Assembly: GCA_027312225.1 (NCBI GenBank)
Contig: DAICXK010000008.1
Span: 1 to 40,119 of the forward strand
DNA length: 40,119 nucleotides
Direction: 5' to 3'
DNA from: Candidatus Saccharimonadota bacterium
Lineage (GTDB): Bacteria; Patescibacteriota; Saccharimonadia; Saccharimonadales; Saccharimonadaceae
In this document: positions 16,812 through 24,047 of the stretch, one piece after another
How the letters are laid out: the number at the start of each line of letters is the position of its first letter
Numbering within the stretch: position 1 is the first letter of the stretch
Translations under genes and position numbers: made by a program
Notes under the pieces: generated by a model
Databases searched by the model: none
Told to the model about the DNA's origin: nothing
What the model saw: the letters and a program-made list of their open reading frames with translations, nothing else

Positions 16812-18506
16812 ATGATTGACCTTGAGATCCCCATTGGCAAGCGTTCTCGAAGCTATCGTTTTTTTGAAATACTGCCAGCTGTCTGCAGCTACGGTGCGAT
16901 CATCCTATTGATAGTCCTATCTTTTGTTAATCCACTGCTTGCTGCAGCATATCTCTTGTTGGTCATCATGACGATGCTTACCAAGGCAATTTTGATTGCG
17001 TATCATACCATTCGTGGTCGATCAAACTCCGAAAAAGCTCAAAAAATAGACTGGAAGAGCCGCCTGATGGAGCTTGAGGATCCGGTTGAGTCGTATAAGC
17101 GTCGCGAGAAGCTCGTGACAAAATCAACGATGCGTGAGTTTGGCGCCCATGCTCATCTTGAGAACCTTCGTCTCATGGCGGCGGCTCCTGATACGTTCCC
17201 GCGTCCATCAGAGGTGTATAACGCGGTCATCATTGCTGCGTATAACGAGGGGTATGATGTATTAGGCCCGACGCTGCAATCTGTTCTTGATACGACGTAT
17301 GACAAGCAACACCTCATCGTCGCCATTGCGTACGAAAAGCGTGGTGGTCCCGCTATGAAAAAGACAGCACAGCAATTGCAGCGCGAATTCGGCGATAAGT
17401 TCTTCGCATTCCACATTGTTGAACATCCTGATGACATTCCTGACGAGGTCGTCGGCAAGGGCGGTAATATTACCTACGCGGGCAAGTTCCTTGCAGACTG
17501 GATTCCTACGATTGGGATTGATTATAAAGACGTAATTATCACGACTCTTGATAGCGATAATCGTCCACATAAAACATACTTTGACTATGTGACATATGAA
17601 TACATTGTCCACGAAGACCGCAAACACCTGTCATATCAGCCGATTTCCTTGTTCCTGAATAATATTTGGGACGCGCCAGCACCAATGCGTGTGATCGCAA
17701 CAGGTAACTCTTTTTGGAATATTATTAGTTCGATGCGTCCGCACACGCTGCGTAACTTCGCATCTCACTCCCAACCTATGGATGCACTCGTAGAGATGGA
17801 TTTCTGGAGTACCCGGACTATCGTTGAAGACGGCCATCAGTATTGGAGAAGTTACTTTTACTTTAATGGTAATTATTCAGTCACGCCGATTCTCGTACCA
17901 ATCTATCAAGATGCGGTTATGTCCAATACGTACATCAAGACGCTGAAGGCCCAGTTTGTACAGCTGCGCCGTTGGGCGTATGGCGCATCTGACGTACCAT
18001 ATGTGGCAACCCGTGTCTTTTCTCGTGATCGCAATGTGCCACTACTTGAGGGTTTTGCTCGTTTCATCCGATTGCTCGATGGCCACGTGACATTGGCGAC
18101 CGTGGCAATTCTGGTTGCATTCGGTGGCTGGGTCCCGTTGCTTATCAACTCAGAGGCGGCAAGAAATAGCGTTGTTGTCCATCAGCTTCCTGATACGATC
18201 AGTATTATTCAACGGGTTGCGATGATAGGACTCTTTATCACAGTATTTCTATCATTCAAGATGCTGCCGCCACGCCCTGAGCGTTACAAGCGTCATCGTT
18301 CCATTTTTATGTTGGCGCAATGGGTGCTAATGCCGGTCACGGCTGTGGCATATAATGCGGCGGCCGCGCTCTACTCTCAGGGACGGCTTGCTGCTGGCCG
18401 CTACCTTGATAAGTTTGACGTAACAGAAAAGGCTACCGTTGACTCAGTCTCGAAAGAAAAGGCTAAAAAGGCAAAGTTGAAACAAGCCAAGGCCGTTAAA
18501 AAATAA
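16812..18506 (+). CDS. Processive membrane glycosyltransferase, GT2 family (BcsA-like)
   Basis: The 564-residue enzyme has two N-terminal transmembrane helices (about 20-60), a GT2 catalytic domain and about four C-terminal helices. The catalytic signature is complete: an early nucleotide-binding AAYNEG near residue 140, DxD in TTLDSDNRP near 240, the catalytic VEDGHQYWRSYF near 340 and QLRRWAYG (QxxRW) near 385. QxxRW marks processive or cellulose-synthase-like enzymes, so it probably makes or extends an exported polysaccharide or glycan. The donor and product cannot be predicted. The C-terminus is a lysine-rich tail. ATG 16812 lacks a strong ribosome site. Confidence 0.9.
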   Translation: MIDLEIPIGKRSRSYRFFEILPAVCSYGAIILLIVLSFVNPLLAAAYLLLVIMTMLTKAILIAYHTIRGRSNSEKAQKIDWKSRLMELEDPVESYKRREKLVTKSTMREFGAHAHLENLRLMAAAPDTFPRPSEVYNAVIIAAYNEGYDVLGPTLQSVLDTTYDKQHLIVAIAYEKRGGPAMKKTAQQLQREFGDKFFAFHIVEHPDDIPDEVVGKGGNITYAGKFLADWIPTIGIDYKDVIITTLDSDNRPHKTYFDYVTYEYIVHEDRKHLSYQPISLFLNNIWDAPAPMRVIATGNSFWNIISSMRPHTLRNFASHSQPMDALVEMDFWSTRTIVEDGHQYWRSYFYFNGNYSVTPILVPIYQDAVMSNTYIKTLKAQFVQLRRWAYGASDVPYVATRVFSRDRNVPLLEGFARFIRLLDGHVTLATVAILVAFGGWVPLLINSEAARNSVVVHQLPDTISIIQRVAMIGLFITVFLSFKMLPPRPERYKRHRSIFMLAQWVLMPVTAVAYNAAAALYSQGRLAAGRYLDKFDVTEKATVDSVSKEKAKKAKLKQAKAVKK

Positions 18507-18527
18507 AAGCCGCCAGTAACTGGCGGC
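18499..18527 (-). terminator. Terminator of the 39-codon gene
   Basis: On the minus strand GCCGCCAG-TTA-CTGGCGGC is followed by TTTTATTTTTT, a classical intrinsic terminator. The A-rich flank makes it partly usable on the plus strand for the glycosyltransferase gene too. Confidence 0.85.
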
Positions 18528-18567
18528 AGCAGATGAATGTCCAGGGATGGTAAAGGAGCAGGGCGTA

Positions 18568-18687
18568 CTAGATAGTACGAATCTTTACACTGTGCTTTAT
18601 ATCACGTAGCGTCTTGTCGTATTCAAACGCCAATGGCACGCGTGCTAGTTTTGATGGGGTGGTGGTTTTGATACTATGTTCAACCAT
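18568..18687 (-). CDS. Small protein of 39 residues, independent transcription unit
   Basis: ATG at 18685-18687 opens 39 codons that begin MVEHSIKTTTPSKLARVPLA and end with DIKHSVKIRTI before TAG. It is basic (several Lys, Arg and His), with no membrane helix and no signal peptide. It is shorter than usual annotation cut-offs. The case for a real gene is its own perfect promoter (TTGACA, 17 bp, TAATAT) ending 6 nt before the ATG, and its own U-tract terminator at 18499-18527. That implies a transcript of about 190 nt. Family unknown; nucleic-acid or ribosome binding would fit its charge but is a guess. Confidence 0.72.
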   Translation of the reverse strand: MVEHSIKTTTPSKLARVPLAFEYDKTLRDIKHSVKIRTI

Positions 18688-18693
18688 GCTTTT

Positions 18694-18722
18694 ATATTAG
18701 CATAACCAAGTAAAAATGTCAA
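18694..18722 (-). promoter_or_regulatory. Consensus promoter of the 39-codon gene
   Basis: Read on the minus strand, TTGACA and TAATAT lie 17 bp apart, and the -10 box ends 6 nt before the ATG at 18687. It is the closest match to the sigma-70 consensus in the window and points to strong, leaderless expression. Confidence 0.8.
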
Positions 18723-18815
18723 TAGAACATAAGCATTACTAATATATCACGGAACGCATAACAGGGGAGGTTTGACGGAAAATCACACGTGGAAAACTCT
18801 TCTTGTATAGTGGGA

Positions 18816-18853
18816 AAATAAAAAAGATCACCGTGTAGTGATCAATTTTATTT
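18816..18853 (-). terminator. Hairpin behind the duplicated tRNA-Val 3' end
   Basis: GATCAC/GTGATC stem extended after a small internal loop by AAATAAAA/TTTTATTT. Read on the minus strand it directly follows the CCA of the duplicated tRNA end and has a T-rich 3' arm. It therefore copies the CCA-then-terminator arrangement of the real tRNA with a different sequence. Confidence 0.7.
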
Positions 18854-18873
18854 GGTGGGCGCGGAGGAGCTCG
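18853..18873 (-). repeat. Duplicate of the tRNA-Val 3' end (21 bp)
   Basis: Exact copy of 19037-19057, covering tRNA positions 56 to 76: the 3' part of the T loop, the T-stem strand, the acceptor strand and CCA. On the minus strand it ends GAGCTCCTCCGCGCCCACCA. No 5' tRNA half accompanies it. It is 184 bp from the functional copy and resembles an integration-generated att repeat. Confidence 0.85.
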
Positions 18874-19000
18874 GCGAAACGCAGCCCAGAGGCTGGGCAA
18901 GCGGAGGAGCGGAGGCTTTAGCCGAAGTGATATCCGCGAATTTTGCCCTGGCGAAATATCGGGGATGAGAGCGACGGGACACGCGCAATGTTCCGGGAAA
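18874..19000. other. Spacer between duplicated tRNA-Val ends
   Basis: No open frame of note. It contains a GCCCA/TGGGC hairpin near 18886-18900, the segment GAGCGGAGGCTTTAGCCGAA (ten-base core GGCTTTAGCC at 18914-18923) and several short GC-rich repeats. The same core occurs at 29641-29650 in the spacer of the tmRNA duplication. Confidence 0.6.
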
Positions 19001-19035
19001 AGAAAAAAGATTGCCGTTCAGACAATCTTCTTTCT
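19001..19035 (-). terminator. Terminator of tRNA-Val
   Basis: Stem AAGATTG/CAATCTT extended past one mismatch by AGAAA/TTTCT, starting one base after the CCA. On the minus strand a T-run follows. Confidence 0.8.
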
Positions 19036-19036
19036 C

Positions 19037-19113
19037 TGGTGGGCGCGGAGGAGCTCGAATCCCCGACCTCGTCAACGTCAATGACGCGCTCTAGCCAACT
19101 GAGCTACGCGCCC
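19037..19113 (-). tRNA. tRNA-Val (GAC)
   Basis: Cloverleaf on the minus strand: acceptor GGGCGCG/CGCGCCC, D arm GCTC/GAGC, anticodon stem CGTCA/TGACG with loop TTGACGT (GAC), T loop TTCGAGC, discriminator A and encoded CCA (19037-19039). The T stem closes with A53-U61 instead of the nearly universal G53-C61. Its last 21 nt are duplicated at 18853-18873. Confidence 0.94.
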
Positions 19114-19133
19114 GTACCTGATACATTTTAACA

Positions 19134-19353
19134 GAAGGCGGGAGAGCTTGCAATAACTGGGGTAGTTATGTATCATGAAGGCAAGCGATGACGCGGTCTA
19201 ACCACCCGCCGAGCACGTGGGAGCGGTCGCAGACACACGATCAAAGAATGCGGCAATAGTAATAGCCAAGGTGGAACCTCCTGAGACTTCGGGACCGAGG
19301 CACGCACGTAAAGTATTACGGTATGCGTGCTTTTTGTATAAAAAGGAGGTTCT
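19134..19353 (+). promoter_or_regulatory. T-box riboswitch leader of thrS
   Basis: Senses uncharged tRNA-Thr. Stem I is closed by GGCGGG (19137-19142) with CCCGCC (19205-19210) and GCTTGC with GCAAGC. The likely specifier ACC (19201-19203), a Thr codon followed by A, lies on the 3' side of the stem. The T-box core AAGGTGGAACC (19268-19278) is followed by a short stem TCCTG/CGGGA, as in antiterminators. The TGGA (19272-19275) complements the UCCA end of tRNA-Thr. Two OFF switches follow: a terminator (19300-19335), and pairing of GAACCTCC (19274-19281) with GGAGGTTC (19345-19352), the thrS Shine-Dalgarno region. A TACATT box at 19122-19127 is a possible -10. The T-box assignment is from motif and context; the class is inferred. 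Confidence 0.87.
19300..19335 (+). terminator. Terminator within the thrS T-box leader
   Basis: GCACGCA...TGCGTGC with an inner CGTAA/TTACG stem, followed by TTTTT. It would end transcription before thrS when the antiterminator is not stabilised. Confidence 0.8.
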
Positions 19354-21165
19354 ATGGATACAGATCAACTACATGCGATGCGCCACAGCTTGGCACACAT
19401 TACGGCTGCAGCCGTTCAACGCCTCTGGCCGGAGGCAAAGTTTGGTGTTGGGCCAGTCGTCGATAACGGATTTTACTATGATATCGACCTTGGTGAGCGC
19501 AAAATCAGTGACCAGCAATTTGCCAAAATCGAGAAGGAAATGCGCAAGCTCATTGAGTATGGTGATGATTTTGAACGGTTTACGATGTCGATTGATGAGG
19601 CAATCAACTGGGCGCGCGAGAACGGACAACCGTATAAGGAGGAGTTGCTGAATGACCTTAAACGTAGTGGTACCACTGCTGCAAGGGATCTCGACGCAGA
19701 TGAACTGGGGTTGGCAACAGATGGCGATGCAGCAGTCGAGGAAGTCTCATTTTACAAAAACGGTACGTTTACTGATCTCTGTCGTGGTCCGCACGTGGCA
19801 AATGCTAAAGACGTCGGCGCGTTCAAGTTGCTTCGCGTGGCAGGTGCGTATTGGCGTGGCAAAGAAGGTAATCCGCAGATGCAGCGGCTCTATGGTGTCG
19901 CATTTGCTACCCAAGCAGAGCTTGATGAGTATCTCGAACGTCTCGAACAAGCCAAGTTGCGCGATCACCGTAAGCTTGGTAAGGAACTCGACCTCTATAC
20001 GACATCACAACTGGTCGGCGTTGGCTTGCCGCTATTTACGCCACGCGGGACAGTGCTGCGTGACATTATGGCACAGTACTCGAATCAGCTACGCCAGCGG
20101 CACGGGTTCGAAAAAGTATGGACACCGCATATTACTAAAAAAGAGCTATACGAGACGAGTGGTCACTGGGCAAAGTTTGGCGACGAGCTGTTTTTAGTCA
20201 CTAGCCAAGAAACCAGCGATAAAATGGCCTTGAAGCCAATGAACTGCCCGCATCATACGCAGATTTACGCGTCAAAACCACGCAGTTATCGTGATATGCC
20301 TGTCAGGTTCCTCGAAACAACAACTGACTACAGAGATGAAAAGACGGGCGAACTGGGCGGTTTGAACCGTGTTCGTTCGCTGACACAAGACGATAGTCAT
20401 GTATTTGCGCGGCCTGATCAGATTAAGGAGGAGATTAATAATCTCTTGGCGGCAGCCCGTGAACTATACGAAACAATTGGCATGAAGTTACGTGTACGCC
20501 TCAGTTACCGCGACGATAGTGATGGATACTTGGGTGATAAAGGGCTCTGGCAATCTGCCCAAGCGCAGCTGAAGGCGGCGGTGGAGGCGAATGATCTGGA
20601 CTTCTTTGAAGAAGAGGGTGAAGCGGCGTTCTACGGTCCAAAAATCGACTTTATGGCAACTGATGCGATTGGACGTGAACACCAAGTGGCGACCGTACAG
20701 CTTGATTTTGTACAGCCAGAACGATTTGGTCTTGAGTATACTACCGACGACAGCAGTAAGCGGCAACCAGTGATGATTCACTGTGCATTACTTGGTTCAA
20801 TCGAACGTTTTCTAAGTGTCTTTATCGAGCACACTGCCGGCTGGTTCCCGTTCTGGGCAGCACCAGAGCAAGTACGTATTTTAACCATCAATGACACGGT
20901 TTTACCCTATGTTGATGAAATCACATCGATTCTGACAGATACAGTATTGATGAAGCCGGTCAAATATAACGAAGTGAGATTTACAACGGATAGTCGAAAT
21001 GAGTCGTTGGGCAAAAAGATTCGAGAAGCTTCGTCTATGAAAATACCTGTCCAGCTAATTGTTGGTCCGAAGGATGTCGAAGCTAGGGAAGTGAGTGTCC
21101 GCACGCAGAGCCGCGAGGAAAAAGTAACGCTGAGCAACCTAGTAGCATACCTGCAGGAGCTGTAG
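19354..21165 (+). CDS. thrS: Threonyl-tRNA synthetase lacking the TGS domain
   Basis: Charges tRNA-Thr. The 603-residue enzyme starts directly in the editing (N2) domain, RHSLAHITAAAVQRLWP, and lacks the ~60-residue TGS domain found in the E. coli type. The editing site includes the RHSLAH helix and DLCRGPHV. Class II core motifs follow: motif 2 region FLETTTDYRDEKTGELGGLNR, MNCPHH zinc segment, and motif 3 GSIERFLSVFIEH. The anticodon-binding domain begins near residue 505. ATG 19354 sits behind AAAAGGAGG, which the T-box leader can sequester. It is directly followed by the alkyltransferase-like gene. Confidence 0.97.
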   Translation: MDTDQLHAMRHSLAHITAAAVQRLWPEAKFGVGPVVDNGFYYDIDLGERKISDQQFAKIEKEMRKLIEYGDDFERFTMSIDEAINWARENGQPYKEELLNDLKRSGTTAARDLDADELGLATDGDAAVEEVSFYKNGTFTDLCRGPHVANAKDVGAFKLLRVAGAYWRGKEGNPQMQRLYGVAFATQAELDEYLERLEQAKLRDHRKLGKELDLYTTSQLVGVGLPLFTPRGTVLRDIMAQYSNQLRQRHGFEKVWTPHITKKELYETSGHWAKFGDELFLVTSQETSDKMALKPMNCPHHTQIYASKPRSYRDMPVRFLETTTDYRDEKTGELGGLNRVRSLTQDDSHVFARPDQIKEEINNLLAAARELYETIGMKLRVRLSYRDDSDGYLGDKGLWQSAQAQLKAAVEANDLDFFEEEGEAAFYGPKIDFMATDAIGREHQVATVQLDFVQPERFGLEYTTDDSSKRQPVMIHCALLGSIERFLSVFIEHTAGWFPFWAAPEQVRILTINDTVLPYVDEITSILTDTVLMKPVKYNEVRFTTDSRNESLGKKIREASSMKIPVQLIVGPKDVEAREVSVRTQSREEKVTLSNLVAYLQEL

Positions 21166-21552
21166 ATGGACGAGCTGAGCGGCGGAGCAGCAGAAGATCC
21201 CTATGCACGGCGGAGCAGCGAGCGCGAGTTTCGCGCTAAGATAGAGGCGCTGATGGCTGAGCTACCCGATGGAAAGGTGACGACCTATGGTGATTTGGCT
21301 GCGATGGCGGGAAGTCCGCGGGCTGCACGAATTGTCGGGGGTATTGCGCATACCGGTCCGACGGAACTACCTTGGCATCGGTTGGTTAATGCCCAAGGTG
21401 GGCTGGCAGTAGGCTTTCCTGGTGGTCAGGATATACAGCGTCAGCTGCTGGCGCAAGACGGTATTGAATGCGATGAGCAGTGGCATGTAAGAGATTTTGG
21501 AGAACGGAGATGGCGACCAGAATGGAACGACCCGAACCTCCGCTTGTTGTAA
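21166..21552 (+). CDS. Alkyltransferase-like protein (ATL), DNA-damage recognition
   Basis: The 128-residue protein has the AGT/MGMT DNA-binding fold, with GKVTTYGDLAAMAGSPRAARIVGG and the active-site motif replaced: PWHRLV has Trp70 where alkyltransferases have Cys in PCHR. Family knowledge: ATL proteins bind O6-alkylguanine without repairing it and hand the lesion to nucleotide excision repair. The ATG immediately follows the thrS stop, with AGGAG inside the last thrS codons. Expression should thus share the thrS T-box. The miaA start lies inside its 3' end. Confidence 0.9.
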   Translation: MDELSGGAAEDPYARRSSEREFRAKIEALMAELPDGKVTTYGDLAAMAGSPRAARIVGGIAHTGPTELPWHRLVNAQGGLAVGFPGGQDIQRQLLAQDGIECDEQWHVRDFGERRWRPEWNDPNLRLL

Positions 21553-22397
21553 TTGTCGGACCAACAGCTAGCGGTAAGACGGCTTTGGCGATCAGGCTAG
21601 CAAAGCGGTATGACGGAGAAGTCATCTGTGCCGACAGCCGAACCGTCTACAGAGACATGGATATTGGTACTGCTAAACCAACCCCTGAAGAACAGGCTGA
21701 TGTTCCTCATTGGGGGCTTGATATGGTTGATCCAGGGCAGCGCTTTACGGCAGCTGATTTCAAGCAGTATGCGCTCCGTAAAGTTGCTGAAATTAAAGCA
21801 CGTGGACGCATACCGTTCATTGTGGGCGGTACGGGACTATATATCGATGGTGTGTTGTTTGACTATGAGTTTGGAGAAGGGTATGACCCAACGCGACGAA
21901 GTCAGTTAGAAGCGCTGACGATCGAAAAACTTTATGATTATTGTCATGACAACAACATTACGCTACCAGGCAATGATCGCAATAAGCGTTACATCATACG
22001 TGCGATTGAACAGGAAAGCATAAACAAAAAGAGAAAAACAACCCCCATTGAGGATACGATAGTTGTAGGAATCGCTACAGCACGGAATGAACTGCGCACA
22101 AGAATACAACACAGGTCCGAACAAATGTTAGCAAATGGTGTTGTGGATGAAGCAATAATATTGGGCAAGAAATATGGATGGAAAAACGAGGCAATGACGG
22201 GCAACGTCTATCCACTGGTGAAATCGTATCTAGAAGGACAGATTACCTATGATGATATTAAAGACAAAAATACAACACTTGATTGGCAGCTGGCGAAAAG
22301 ACAAATGACATGGTTTCGGCGAAATCCGTATATTTACTGGGGTGATGGTGAACAAATTTATCGATACGTTGCCTCTGTACTTGAACATAAGGTGTGA
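21510..22397 (+). CDS. miaA: tRNA dimethylallyltransferase MiaA
   Basis: Adds a dimethylallyl group to A37 of tRNAs that read UNN codons. The ~295-residue enzyme has the P-loop VIVGPTASGKTALAIRL near residue 18, the substrate segment ICADSRTVYRDMDIGTAKP, the DMVDPGQRFTAADF strand and GGTGLYIDGVLFDYEF. The start at 21510 (MATRME) has GGAG upstream. ATG 21522 is an alternative. It overlaps the ATL gene by 43 bp in another frame, part of a thrS-ATL-miaA unit. Confidence 0.95.
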   Translation: MATRMERPEPPLVVIVGPTASGKTALAIRLAKRYDGEVICADSRTVYRDMDIGTAKPTPEEQADVPHWGLDMVDPGQRFTAADFKQYALRKVAEIKARGRIPFIVGGTGLYIDGVLFDYEFGEGYDPTRRSQLEALTIEKLYDYCHDNNITLPGNDRNKRYIIRAIEQESINKKRKTTPIEDTIVVGIATARNELRTRIQHRSEQMLANGVVDEAIILGKKYGWKNEAMTGNVYPLVKSYLEGQITYDDIKDKNTTLDWQLAKRQMTWFRRNPYIYWGDGEQIYRYVASVLEHKV

Positions 22398-22430
22398 TAA
22401 AATGGATACAGAAAGGCAGGCGAGGGGAAA

Positions 22431-23027
22431 ATGATTGATGCGTTATTTGGTTCAAAAACAAGAGTGAAGCTACTTCATCTTTTTTTGAGCAATCCTGGTA
22501 AATCATTTTATGTGCGTGAGATTACGCGCCTGATCGACGAACAAATTAACTCGGTACGTCGCGAGCTGGCAAACATGACAACGGTGGGCATTGTAACGAG
22601 TGATACTGCTGATAACAAGTTGTATTACGAAGTAAACCAGAGATATGAATACTATGTACCGCTTCGCGCTATCTTTGCAGACGAAAAGATGCCCGCCGTC
22701 CAGAAGGAAGCCACGACAAAGAAAACCTGGCATGACGATCTCCGTGCACTACCAGGTGTTCGGATTGCCTTGCTTGCCGGGGTGCTTGCGAAAGGCTCGA
22801 CCAGCGCGGTTGATGTCCTTGTCGCCGGAAACGTGAATGCTGCGCGCTTTAAGAAGCTGGTTAAGGCCGCCGAGACCGCAGAAGGCCGAGAACTCAACTA
22901 TGTGGCTCTATCATATGACGACTTTTACTATCGCTTGAGCGTACGAGATAGATTTATCACAGAGATAATTGCCGGAAAATGTATTACACTAGTAGACGAC
23001 GATAATATACTGAAATCGACCGAATAA
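22431..23027 (+). CDS. Winged-helix regulator with nucleotidyltransferase-like C-terminus
   Basis: The 198-residue protein has an N-terminal wHTH (about 8-75; LFGSKTRVKLLHLFLSNPGK opening, recognition helix around INSVRREL). The second domain (about 100-190) has VRIALLAG...AVDVLVAG, resembling the degenerate minimal nucleotidyltransferase fold that is often fused to such HTH domains. The catalytic GS...DxD is not intact, so a regulatory or sensing role is more likely. SD GAGGGGA lies close to the ATG and a TAAAAT box is present near 22398. A separate, 11-bp gap leads to the MBL gene. Confidence 0.75.
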   Translation: MIDALFGSKTRVKLLHLFLSNPGKSFYVREITRLIDEQINSVRRELANMTTVGIVTSDTADNKLYYEVNQRYEYYVPLRAIFADEKMPAVQKEATTKKTWHDDLRALPGVRIALLAGVLAKGSTSAVDVLVAGNVNAARFKKLVKAAETAEGRELNYVALSYDDFYYRLSVRDRFITEIIAGKCITLVDDDNILKSTE

Positions 23028-23038
23028 GGAGAGAAGAG

Positions 23039-23674
23039 ATGTTTGATATTGAATATAAAGGTGGTAACACAATTGTAGTGACGACAAAGAAGGCAACGCT
23101 TGCTATTGATCCAAAGCAGTCGGTTGTCGGCTTGAAAGACCTTGTCATTAAGGACGCAGTTCAGTTAGCGACCGAAGAGCGGTTTGTAGTGCCCGCAGGC
23201 GAATACCGTCTGCTGCTCGAGGGTCCCGGCGAGTACGAGGCATCTGATTTCTCGATCCGCGGGATACCCGCTACTCGTCATATTGATGCTGACGATAGCC
23301 TACCGCTATCAACGATGTATCGTATCGAGGTGGGTGGTGTGACGATCGCAGTGCTTGGTAATATTGCACCAAAGCTATCAGAAGATCAGCTAGAAGGTAT
23401 TGGCGTTGTTGATGTGGTGATTCTACCTGTTGGTGGAGGCGGCTATACGTTGGATGCGACGAGTGCAGCAAGTATTGTTCGACAGATTGATCCGAAGGTA
23501 GTCATACCAGTGCATTACGCTGATGCAGCATTAAAGTATGAGGTGCCACAGGATACGCTCGAAACGTTTACGAAAGAGCTAGGTGCTCCGACTGAAGAGG
23601 TGGCGAAATACAAGGTTAAAAGTGCTTCCGCAGTGCCTGAAGTCTTAACGACGGTTATTGTTGCACGCTCATAA
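23039..23674 (+). CDS. Metallo-beta-lactamase-fold protein, metal site degenerate
   Basis: The 211-residue protein follows the UPF0173-like beta-lactamase fold: FDIEYKGGNTIVVTTKKATLAIDP at the N-terminus, FSIRGIPATRHID strand, ILPVGGGGYTLDATSAASIVRQI and PKVVIPVHYADAA near the C-terminus. It keeps the late His of PVHY. The HxHxDH motif that binds metals in active enzymes is absent, so hydrolase activity is doubtful. SD AAGGAGAG precedes ATG 23039. The gene ends in the shared terminator at 23691-23734. Confidence 0.8.
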   Translation: MFDIEYKGGNTIVVTTKKATLAIDPKQSVVGLKDLVIKDAVQLATEERFVVPAGEYRLLLEGPGEYEASDFSIRGIPATRHIDADDSLPLSTMYRIEVGGVTIAVLGNIAPKLSEDQLEGIGVVDVVILPVGGGGYTLDATSAASIVRQIDPKVVIPVHYADAALKYEVPQDTLETFTKELGAPTEEVAKYKVKSASAVPEVLTTVIVARS

Positions 23675-23690
23675 CCTCTTCTGAAGTATT

Positions 23691-23734
23691 AAAACTACAA
23701 AGCCCTCACTCATCGGTGAGGGCTTTGTAGTTTT
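23691..23734. terminator. Bidirectional terminator between the MBL gene and rpmB
   Basis: AAAACTACAAAGCCCTCAC pairs with GTGAGGGCTTTGTAGTTTT around a short TCATCG loop, with A- and T-rich ends that work for both convergent genes. Confidence 0.92.
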
Positions 23735-23744
23735 AGAAGACAGT

Positions 23745-23963
23745 TTACTTGGCTGCCTGAACGTCTTTCTTTCCGAGGATACCTTTTTTCTTGAGGGTGC
23801 GGATCGCACTAGTGCTCAAGGTCATGGTAACTTTCTGGCCATCCACTACAAATGTCTTTTTTTGTAGGTTTGGTTTGAAAACGCGCTTGGTGCGTCGAAG
23901 AGAGAAGCTGACGTTGTTGCCAAATTGCTTGCCTTTTCCTGTTAGTTCACAGCGTGCTGCCAT
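23745..23963 (-). CDS. rpmB: Ribosomal protein bL28
   Basis: The 72-residue large-subunit protein starts MAARCELTGKGKQFGNNVSF, the typical L28 opening, with KRVFKPNLQKK in the middle and a basic tail. I start at ATG 23963, which has AAGGTGA seven bases upstream, rather than at the in-frame ATG nine bases earlier. Single cysteine, no full zinc-binding CxxC pairs, so a C-minus form. A strong promoter lies upstream. Confidence 0.95.
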   Translation of the reverse strand: MAARCELTGKGKQFGNNVSFSLRRTKRVFKPNLQKKTFVVDGQKVTMTLSTSAIRTLKKKGILGKKDVQAAK

Positions 23964-23998
23964 ATCATTCACCTTACTTTAATTATTCAATCTGTACG

Positions 23999-24027
23999 AG
24001 TATAGCGTTCTTTAGCGTTTTCGTCAA
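23999..24027 (-). promoter_or_regulatory. rpmB promoter
   Basis: On the minus strand TTGACG and TATACT lie 17 bp apart, about 36 bp before the rpmB ATG. It overlaps the divergent promoter region of the site-2 protease gene. Confidence 0.75.
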
Positions 24028-24047
24028 GGTGTTGTATACTAGAATGA

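Noticed and set aside
19217-19651. Frame overlapping the thrS leader and the start of thrS
   Set aside because: It lies over the T-box core and the thrS coding sequence in another frame.
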